Shown: positions 1 through 6,164 of the stretch, piece by piece
Layout of the letters: the number at the start of each line of letters is the position of its first letter
Position numbering within the stretch: the stretch's first letter is position 1
Assembly (NCBI GenBank): GCA_011322715.1
Contig: DRLX01000058.1
Coordinates: 1-13,042, forward strand
Source: Desulfobulbaceae bacterium
GTDB lineage: Bacteria > Desulfobacterota > Desulfobulbia > Desulfobulbales > Desulfobulbaceae
Reading direction: 5' to 3'
DNA: 13,042 nt
Translations under genes and position numbers: made by a program
Notes under the pieces: generated by a model
Databases searched by the model: none
What the model was told of the DNA's origin: nothing
The model's input: only the letters and a program-made list of their open reading frames with translations

Positions 1-45
1 CAGAGGCGTGCCGAGGACAGGGACAGGAGAGAACAGGGCTGGTTT

Positions 46-1974
46 ATGGTCAACCAGATTCTTCCCGCTGAGGGGCGCGGTTTTCATAAAGACCATTTAG
101 TCCTTACCGACGAAAATCGTGCTGTCTTGAGTAATAATAACGGCATTGTTCTGATCGATGATTCGGGAGTGCCGCCCCATATCAGTGATGAGATCGTGGA
201 AATGAATCCCGGTCTCTGGTGTATCGCCATGGGCATTTCCGTGGCCCACTGGCAACAATGGGCGAGAAAACTGGGTGATCGATTTACCCTGTTCTGTCGC
301 CTGTCCGATCTTGAGACAACGCGTATGGAGATGGACAGTTCGGTCAACTGGGAAAGTATTGTTGCCATGTGTCTGCGTGCTCTACGGACTCGGGAAGTCG
401 GGCTCTGGGATAGCCCCAATAATCGTTTCTTCTGTCATATTGTCGTCGAAATGTTTCCGCACGGCATTCTTTACGTGGGGCCGGATGGTTCCTTTTTTCG
501 CTACCGAAAAGGGTGCCTGCCCGAAAAAAGTTCTCCGCGTCAGCGAGGGTCCGTACCCTGCTATGATACCATGGTCACCTCCATGCTGACCATGGATGCC
601 CTTCGTTTTGACGGGTTTTCTTTTTCGCGCAACTGTTTCTACGATCTTTCCAAACGAGTGTTGTTGAACTGGGATGTTCTCTCTCAGAACGGCTATGCCT
701 TTAATGACGGCCTGGAGTTTCCGGACCTGGATTTTTCCTCCACCTATCCGGACGGTTCTCCCTGCTCATTTCTGGAAAACTGTGAAGATCCAACCTTTGT
801 TGAACTTCCGGCATTTTCAGCTGATTTTGATTCCACACTCGAATTGGTTGCCGGCCAGATCTGGAATGAAGAAAAGAAAAAAGCGCTGCGATCGTTTTTT
901 CGCATTCCCTTGCTGCCCCCGGTTCGTGAGAACGGCGGTCTGGGATATGATTATCTTGATATCATCGTCTCCGTGTTACACTATCTCAAGGAAGAGGTGA
1001 ACCGGGGTACGGGTTTTAACAATCTGCCCATCTTCCAGTTAGGGCATTTACGCACTACTGATCCGGCCGAAATAGATCCCGTCATCACTCTGCATAACGT
1101 GATGGATTCCTATGTTTCCAAATCAAGTGTTCTGCGGCCGTTGTGCATCGGTGTGTTCGGCCCGCCCGGCTCCGGCAAATCCTTTGCCGTCAAGCAGGTG
1201 GCCGAGGTTATTTCGAAAAATGTTTCCGGAAATCCTTTTGATTTTTTTGAGTTCAACCTGACCCAGTTTGCCGGTCCCGATGAGATAAATTCCGCCATAG
1301 ATCCCATCCGCGCATCCGTGGCCCGAGGTAAGGTGCCGATTGCATTCTGGGATGAATTTGACTGCCGATACGACGATAATGAATTTGGTTACCTGCGTTA
1401 CTTTCTTCCAGCCATGCAGGATGGGGTCACCTATGTCCATGGTATTCCGTATCATATCGGCCGGGCTGTCTTTGTCTTTGCAGGCGGCGTCAAGGCCAGC
1501 TACACCGATATGGAAAAATTACTGCATCCCGCCGATGTCAAAGAGCTGGAGATGACCAAGACTTTGAAGATTCCGGATTTTATGAGTCGTCTGCGGGTGG
1601 TCCTTGATATTGACGGTATTGAAATAGCCGAACATCTGCTCCGCGATTCAGCCACGGAGGAGGAGCTGGAAGAGCTACGCCGTATTTTGCTGAAACGGGC
1701 CTTTATTATTGCCCACCAGATGCAGACCCATTGGAAAACAGCGGCGCGTAAGACCTCGGGCCTTTTACTCCGTCTGCTGCTGGCCGAATATAAATTCGGC
1801 GCCCGGTCGATCGAAGCGGTCATTGAGGCCAGCCGGGCGGCGGACCGTCTGGTGTATGGTCTGCCCGAACTTATTGCGCCGTCTGCTGCCAGGATCCATG
1901 CGAGCTGGCGGGTTGATCTGGAGCGAAGGATCGATCAGGTTCGGAAGAGTAAGGGGTTACGGGCGGTCTGGTAA
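46..1974 (+). CDS. AAA-type ATPase with large uncharacterised N-terminal region
   Basis: A 642-residue protein with one P-loop ATPase module in its C-terminal half. Seen in the sequence: Walker A GPPGSGKS at residues 372-379, Walker B IAFWDEFD at 432-439 (D436, E437), a sensor-1-like VFVFAGG segment before about residue 485, and an SRLR motif at 514-517 that could supply an arginine finger. No signal peptide or membrane segment is visible, so it is probably cytoplasmic. Residues 1-350 match no domain I can name with confidence. The motif order there (IVLIDDSG, DRFTLFCRLSDL, VNWESIVAMCLRAL, HGILYVGPDG) recalls, from memory only, N-terminal regions of large bacterial AAA proteins sometimes linked to RyR-domain proteins. 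Start: ATG at 46 has AGGG at 35-38 as a possible ribosome site, but the frame is open back to base 1, so the gene may begin outside the window. It converges on the histidine kinase. The ATPase call is firm; the biological role is unknown. Confidence 0.88.
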   Translation: MVNQILPAEGRGFHKDHLVLTDENRAVLSNNNGIVLIDDSGVPPHISDEIVEMNPGLWCIAMGISVAHWQQWARKLGDRFTLFCRLSDLETTRMEMDSSVNWESIVAMCLRALRTREVGLWDSPNNRFFCHIVVEMFPHGILYVGPDGSFFRYRKGCLPEKSSPRQRGSVPCYDTMVTSMLTMDALRFDGFSFSRNCFYDLSKRVLLNWDVLSQNGYAFNDGLEFPDLDFSSTYPDGSPCSFLENCEDPTFVELPAFSADFDSTLELVAGQIWNEEKKKALRSFFRIPLLPPVRENGGLGYDYLDIIVSVLHYLKEEVNRGTGFNNLPIFQLGHLRTTDPAEIDPVITLHNVMDSYVSKSSVLRPLCIGVFGPPGSGKSFAVKQVAEVISKNVSGNPFDFFEFNLTQFAGPDEINSAIDPIRASVARGKVPIAFWDEFDCRYDDNEFGYLRYFLPAMQDGVTYVHGIPYHIGRAVFVFAGGVKASYTDMEKLLHPADVKELEMTKTLKIPDFMSRLRVVLDIDGIEIAEHLLRDSATEEELEELRRILLKRAFIIAHQMQTHWKTAARKTSGLLLRLLLAEYKFGARSIEAVIEASRAADRLVYGLPELIAPSAARIHASWRVDLERRIDQVRKSKGLRAVW

Positions 1975-2069
1975 AGTCGCCGACGTGGCCACTGGGGCCG
2001 GGAGTGTTTGTTCACAACTGGTCAGGGGATTGTTGCCTATTACGAAACATTGCAAGTTGTCTCAGACGT

Positions 2070-2101
2070 CCCGGATTTGTACAGATAAGGCAAACTCCGG
2101 G
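2070..2101. other. Imperfect hairpin in the convergent intergenic gap
   Basis: CCCGGATTTG (2070-2079) pairs with CAAACTCCGGG (2091-2101) through a stem with one bulged base and an 11-nt loop. It lies in the 150-bp gap between the convergent ATPase and kinase genes, where a bidirectional terminator would be expected. No run of T follows on either strand, so it is not a standard intrinsic terminator. It may be an RNA 3'-end structure or chance. I see nothing else in the gap. Confidence 0.3.
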
Positions 2102-2124
2102 CGCACTGTTCGAAGACGGGGTGC

Positions 2125-4305
2125 CTATGAGGAGGGTTTTGGTTCTTTCAGCGTTTTCTGAATGTATTCCACCAGCTTGTTCATGGGGGTCGGTTTGTGG
2201 AGCATGGCGGAGATATTGAGGCTGACAAAGTCATGGGCTGAGATATTTTCACTGTAACCGGTCGCTAATATGATCGGAATATCGGTGCGAATCCTCCTTA
2301 TTTTATCAATAAGATCCATGCCGGTCATCTTCGGCATATTCTGATCGGTGACCACCAGGTCCCATTGTTGCGGATCGGAATTGAAAATTTTCCAGGCTTC
2401 CTCACCATTTTTGCAGGTTGTTATCTTGTATCCGTATTTTTCCAGATAGGTCTTCACAAGATCACGGATCGCCTGTTCGTCATCGGCAAAGAGAATGGAA
2501 GCCCTGCTTCCTTCTTCAACATCGGGTGTGTCGGTATTCTTTTTCTTTGCAGGGCCATGGCCGGCCATGGCCGGTGCAACCGGAAAATAGATAATGAAAA
2601 TTGTCCCTTTACCCGGTTTTGAGCGTACTTTGATTCCGGCCCTGTGGCTCTGAAGAATGCCGTGCACCACTGCCAGTCCCAGGCCCGTGCCTTTTCCGTA
2701 TCCTTTGGTTGTGAAATAAGGGTCAAATATTTTTTTCATGACCTTGGGCGACATTCCGTGTCCGGTATCCCGGACCAGCAGCCGTACGTATTCACCCGCC
2801 GGCAGATCCGGCCCGCCGGTGTTCTTCTTTCGGGCAAGGGAAATATCCTGCAGACTGACGGTCAATGTGCCGCCGTGTTCTTTCATGGCATGCAGACTGT
2901 TGGTACAGAGATTGACAATCAGCTGATGGATCTGGGTCGGATTGGCCTGTACAAGAGCGGTGGAGGTAATGTCACCACAAATTTTGATTGTTTTGGGCGC
3001 GGATGAACGCAACATCTGTACGGCTTCCCGTATGATCAGGGAGATCTGCACCGCTTGTTTTGCCTGGTCTTCCTTGCTGCTGAAGGTCAGTATCTGACGG
3101 ACCAGCTCACTGGCTCGGTGCGAAGCGACCAGGACCTGATGGAGTGCATCGCTCACCGGCGAGGATTTTTTTACCTTCATCAGGGCCAGATCCGTATAAC
3201 CCATGATGGCGGTTAAAATATTATTAAAATCATGGGCGATACCCCCTGCCATGGTGCCTATGGCCTCCATTTTCTGGCTCTGGCGCAACTCTTCTTCAAG
3301 CTGTTTTTCCGTGGTCATGTCCTTCATTGAGACATGCAGGATCTTGCCTTTTGCCGTCGGCACGCAGTGAATGGCGGCTTCGGTCAACCTGACCGTTCCC
3401 TTGCGCGAGCGGACATACCACTGACAGGTGACTGTCTCGCCTGCAAATGCACGTTCTTTTATGTCGCGTATCTTATGGAGGGTCGGAGTGCCGTCGGGTT
3501 GAATTTCCGGGGCGAATGCATCGGAAGGCAGACCGATAAGTTCCTTTTTGTCCGTACAGTCCAGTAGTTTCAGGCCGGCCTTGTTGCTGTCCAGATAGCG
3601 CCAATCTTTAAAAAGGAAGTGGGCGTCATGGGAAGATTCAAACAGGGCCTGATAGAGTCGTTCCTTTTCTTCCAGTTTGTCTTCCGCCTTGTTGAGGGCG
3701 GTGATATCAATGCCGACACAGAGCAGTTCCAGAAATGAGCCGTCTTCCCCGGTGATGACCTTGTTGCTCCATTGAACTTGAGCGCGGCTGCCGTCCTTGC
3801 GGAGATTGTTTTGGATGCAGCTCCCGTATCGGGTGGGATTCCTGAGAATCCTCTCTATCAGTCCGGCAACGATTTTTTCAGGATGACGTTTCTTGGGTAG
3901 AATGGTACCCAGCAGGCTCCGGCCGATGAGATCACCACTGGTAAACCCAAAAAAATCCAAACCGTATTGGTTGATAAAGAGAATCTTCCCCTGCCGGTCA
4001 AGCCTGAGAATAATACTGTTGTTGCTCTGAACGAGTTCCTGATACAGTCGTTGCCGACGGTACAGGCGGCCTATTTTTTTACGCAGGGTTTCATTGACCG
4101 ATGAGAGGATATCGGCCAGCATACTGATGTCGCTTTCTGCAAGAGAGGTTGTTCCATCCGTTCCCGGGATCGGTATAGATCCGGGGTGTTTCTTGTCGAC
4201 CGCCGGACGGATCAGTGTAAACAACAGCCAGCAGAGCAGGGCGATGATCAAAATGATCGTCAGCACCAGCAAAACTGCTAGGATATTAAGAAGGGTGAGT
4301 ATCAT
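2125..4305 (-). CDS. PAS-PAS hybrid histidine kinase with C-terminal receiver
   Basis: A 726-residue membrane-anchored hybrid sensor kinase. In order: one hydrophobic segment at residues about 2-31; a charged linker; PAS domain 1 at about 85-205; PAS domain 2 at about 215-335; a HisKA dimerisation helix with phosphoacceptor H358 in GGIAHDFNNIL; an HATPase domain with N-box N465/N469, G1 box DTGHGMS (D513), F-box around IFDPYFTTKG and G2 box GTGLGL; and a receiver domain at about 603-720 with acidic pair D608/D609, phosphoacceptor D654 in VVTDQNMP, T682 and K704. Every catalytic residue is present, so autophosphorylation of H358 and transfer to D654 should work. With no periplasmic domain, input probably reaches the PAS domains from the cytoplasm or membrane. 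No output domain or DNA-binding partner is visible here, so the next phosphorelay protein is elsewhere. The gene starts 55 nt after the lipoprotein stop on the same strand and is probably co-transcribed with it. ATG 4305 has no clear Shine-Dalgarno sequence, and the frame upstream soon closes without another usual start codon. Confidence 0.95.
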   Translation of the reverse strand: MILTLLNILAVLLVLTIILIIALLCWLLFTLIRPAVDKKHPGSIPIPGTDGTTSLAESDISMLADILSSVNETLRKKIGRLYRRQRLYQELVQSNNSIILRLDRQGKILFINQYGLDFFGFTSGDLIGRSLLGTILPKKRHPEKIVAGLIERILRNPTRYGSCIQNNLRKDGSRAQVQWSNKVITGEDGSFLELLCVGIDITALNKAEDKLEEKERLYQALFESSHDAHFLFKDWRYLDSNKAGLKLLDCTDKKELIGLPSDAFAPEIQPDGTPTLHKIRDIKERAFAGETVTCQWYVRSRKGTVRLTEAAIHCVPTAKGKILHVSMKDMTTEKQLEEELRQSQKMEAIGTMAGGIAHDFNNILTAIMGYTDLALMKVKKSSPVSDALHQVLVASHRASELVRQILTFSSKEDQAKQAVQISLIIREAVQMLRSSAPKTIKICGDITSTALVQANPTQIHQLIVNLCTNSLHAMKEHGGTLTVSLQDISLARKKNTGGPDLPAGEYVRLLVRDTGHGMSPKVMKKIFDPYFTTKGYGKGTGLGLAVVHGILQSHRAGIKVRSKPGKGTIFIIYFPVAPAMAGHGPAKKKNTDTPDVEEGSRASILFADDEQAIRDLVKTYLEKYGYKITTCKNGEEAWKIFNSDPQQWDLVVTDQNMPKMTGMDLIDKIRRIRTDIPIILATGYSENISAHDFVSLNISAMLHKPTPMNKLVEYIQKTLKEPKPSS
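2553..2572. repeat. Tandem palindrome, two adjacent copies of GGCCATGGCC
   Basis: Two identical 10-bp palindromes sit side by side and form a 20-bp perfect palindrome inside the kinase gene. They encode the linker around AMAGHG between the ATPase and receiver domains. The position in a poorly conserved linker makes a small duplication plausible. No function is evident. Confidence 0.5.
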
Positions 4306-4360
4306 GGCTGAAGGGTCGTAGTCGGGAATAGGTAACCTGCTGCGAACCTTCGGTCAGTCG

Positions 4361-4858
4361 TCAATGACAGCGAAGGAAAGCGGCCTGCAGCATCACCGGA
4401 TAGGGGAACGAAACGTTCCTGTTGCCCCATTGGCCAAGACCTATACCGACGAAGTCGCCCTGTCTGTCCCAGACATCAAAGCTGTATTTCCAGCCGCACC
4501 ATTGGTCATTGCAGCGATATTCCCGGCCGGGTCCGAAATAGGTAAAGGTGAAACCCTCATCATCTTTCATCCTGCGGGCCTGTCCGATAAGAACCAAGTC
4601 GGCCCCATGGGCCTCTGCCTCCCGGTCAAGTTTTTCGCGCATGGCGGCGCCGTCTATTCCAGCAGGAATGCTGACCAGTAATTCAGCAAAGACGCGGCAT
4701 TCCGGAGCGGCTTGGGACGCTTGAAAGATGTATTGTACCTTGTCGGTCGGTGGATACGTGGGGCCATGAAATGCATAGGGATTGACCTCTTTTCCTCCGC
4801 AGGCGGAGAGGAGGAGTAAACAGAAAAGTAAAAGGAGTGAAAGAAGTTGTTTTTTCAT
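4361..4858 (-). CDS. Small cysteine-containing envelope lipoprotein
   Basis: A 165-residue predicted lipoprotein. It has a lysine-rich start (MKKQ), a leucine-rich hydrophobic core, and the lipobox LSAC at residues 17-20, so signal peptidase II should cleave before C20. Residues 21-22 are Gly-Gly and not Asp, so outer-membrane sorting is possible. The mature part has four more cysteines, in APEC, YRCNDQWC and LRCH near the C-terminus, which could form disulfides in the periplasm. A segment AHGADLVLIGQA recalls the GAD-hydrophobic strand of small RcsF/DUF4156-type lipoproteins; this is a resemblance by eye only. Start choice: the frame extends upstream to 4963, but ATG 4858 gives an intact signal peptide and has GGAG 6 nt before it. 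It precedes the hybrid kinase on the same strand, so an envelope-signalling link is possible but not shown. The specific family is not recognised. Confidence 0.82.
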   Translation of the reverse strand: MKKQLLSLLLLFCLLLLSACGGKEVNPYAFHGPTYPPTDKVQYIFQASQAAPECRVFAELLVSIPAGIDGAAMREKLDREAEAHGADLVLIGQARRMKDDEGFTFTYFGPGREYRCNDQWCGWKYSFDVWDRQGDFVGIGLGQWGNRNVSFPYPVMLQAAFLRCH

Positions 4859-5057
4859 ACTATTCTCCGGTAAATCTTTAGGGCGTTTTCTGTGGGAATA
4901 AGGTATCTTTCCTGTTCTTTCTACCGGTACCGGCCGCCGGGGAAAAATTTTTCGATTCAGCAATGGACGGATTATGGATACAGGCTTTTTTCATTTGTTA
5001 CATAATTGACCGCCCCGACGTGACTCCGGACAGGTAATGTAAAAAAACAGGACATCA
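4859..5057. promoter_or_regulatory. Divergent intergenic region between lipoprotein and transporter
   Basis: This 199-bp gap must hold promoters for both directions. It contains two perfect palindromes, CCGGTACCGG (4924-4933) and GAAAAATTTTTC (4942-4953), 8 bp apart. They are possible operator or DNA-bending sites for the minus-strand unit. A weak plus-strand -10 candidate, CATAAT (5001-5006), has only a poor -35 (GATACA, 4977-4982, 18-bp spacer). No convincing sigma-70 pair was found for the lipoprotein direction. The regulatory role is inferred from position. Confidence 0.4.
4865..4868 (-). promoter_or_regulatory. Ribosome binding site that fixes the lipoprotein start
   Basis: On the minus strand GGAG lies 6 nt before ATG 4858. 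This supports that start over the longer frame beginning at 4963, which would bury the signal peptide behind 35 basic residues. Confidence 0.7.
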
Positions 5058-5981
5058 GTGAGATTGCAAGAAGAAAAACATAGGTTCGTGGTTGCCGATC
5101 TTCTTTTGCTTGTTACCGCTCTGGTCTGGGGATTTGGTTTTGTCGCGCAGAGGGCCGGTATGGAGTATGTCGGTCCATTTACTTTTAATGGCATCCGTTT
5201 TCTGCTGGGTGGGATATGCCTGCTGCCTGCGATCTGGAGGACGGATCAAACCATGTCAAAGGAAATTGCCGCGGCGGTTCCATCGGTAAAGGCCGGCTTT
5301 TGGGCGGGTTGTCTCTTATTTTTAGGGGCCAGCCTGCAACAAGTCGGTCTCTTGTATACCAGCGCCGGCAAGGCGGGATTCATTACCGGTCTGTATGTAA
5401 TTTTTGTCCCTATCTTCGGACTTGTCCTCGGACAACGGACCAGTTGCGGCACCTGGCTTGGGGCCTTGCTGGCAACGGTCGGTATGTATTTTCTCAGTGT
5501 TCGTGCGGATTTTACCATTGACGCAGGGGATCTGTTTGTTCTGGCCGGGGCGTGGTTCTGGGCTCTGCATGTTCTTCTGCTCGGCTACCTATCGCCGCGC
5601 ACCCATCCCGTGCGTCTTGCCATGGTGCAGTTCTTCTTCTGCGGTTTTTTCAGCCTGATCGTTGCCCTGTGTTTCGAGGTTATTTCGCTGCAGACTATTC
5701 AGGCCGCAGCCATTCCCATCCTTTACGGAGGACTCTGTTCGGTCGGGGTCGGCTACACCTTGCAGACGGTTGCCCAACGCTGGGCCCATCCCGCTCATGC
5801 ATCCATCCTTCTCAGCCTTGAGGCCGTATTTGCAGCCGTTGGAGGCTGGTGGCTGCTGGGAGAGACGCTTTCCGGACGGGGATTATTCGGTTGCGCCTTG
5901 ATGCTTGTCGGGATGTTGTTTTCCCAGTTATATCCTTTGTTGAACAGGAAAAGATTGTCCGGCGTGCATGAACTGCGCTAA
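5058..5981 (+). CDS. EamA-family drug/metabolite transporter (DMT superfamily)
   Basis: A 307-residue inner-membrane protein with about ten hydrophobic segments arranged as two EamA repeats (about residues 10-140 and 150-290). This is the usual size and layout of 10-TM DMT exporters. Typical features are visible: LVWGFGFVAQR in the first helix, NGIRFLLGG in the second, the LYTSAGKAGFITGLYVIFVP stretch around 95-115, and LLSLEAVFAAVGGWWLLGE in the second repeat. Members move amino acids, nucleotides, sugars or drugs, but substrate cannot be read from sequence. The start is GTG at 5058 with AGGA about 7 nt upstream, and no ATG gives an equally complete first helix. It is divergent from the lipoprotein gene and stands alone, with 183 bp before the next gene. 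The family call is firm; the substrate is unknown. Confidence 0.93.
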   Translation: MRLQEEKHRFVVADLLLLVTALVWGFGFVAQRAGMEYVGPFTFNGIRFLLGGICLLPAIWRTDQTMSKEIAAAVPSVKAGFWAGCLLFLGASLQQVGLLYTSAGKAGFITGLYVIFVPIFGLVLGQRTSCGTWLGALLATVGMYFLSVRADFTIDAGDLFVLAGAWFWALHVLLLGYLSPRTHPVRLAMVQFFFCGFFSLIVALCFEVISLQTIQAAAIPILYGGLCSVGVGYTLQTVAQRWAHPAHASILLSLEAVFAAVGGWWLLGETLSGRGLFGCALMLVGMLFSQLYPLLNRKRLSGVHELR

Positions 5982-6039
5982 GTATATAAAATGGAAATTT
6001 TTTGTTCGTGACCCTTCTGCTATAAATATTTCCTTCCTT

Positions 6040-6066
6040 TTGATTCACCGTATTGTCTGGTACAAT
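6040..6066 (+). promoter_or_regulatory. Candidate extended -10 promoter for the CHASE2-GGDEF-EAL gene
   Basis: TACAAT (6061-6066, five of six consensus -10 bases) is preceded by TGG at 6058-6060, giving the extended -10 pattern TGnTACAAT. TTGATT at 6040-6045 is a possible -35, but the spacer is only 15 bp. It would give an untranslated leader of about 90 nt before ATG 6165. The -10 also sits in a short inverted repeat, TATTGT/ACAATA. Consensus match only. Confidence 0.35.
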
Positions 6067-6164
6067 AGGAACAGCTTCCAAAAAAAATAGTCATTATCCC
6101 AATCCTGATAATTTTTTGCCTCCATTACCTTTAAAACGGCGTGTAAAATTTTCTGATTTTTTCC

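Noticed and set aside
1709..2161. 150-residue plus-strand frame spanning the ATPase 3' end and the intergenic gap
   Set aside because: Arginine-rich low-information sequence, overlapping the ATPase frame and the end of the kinase gene on the other strand. No ribosome site.
4859..4963. Longer N-terminus for the lipoprotein (35 extra residues)
   Set aside because: It would place a basic extension before a complete lipoprotein signal peptide. The ribosome site and lipobox both support ATG 4858.
6052..6067. TATTGT/ACAATA inverted repeat as a terminator of the transporter gene
   Set aside because: A 6-bp A/T-only stem is too weak and no T-run follows. It overlaps a better promoter candidate.
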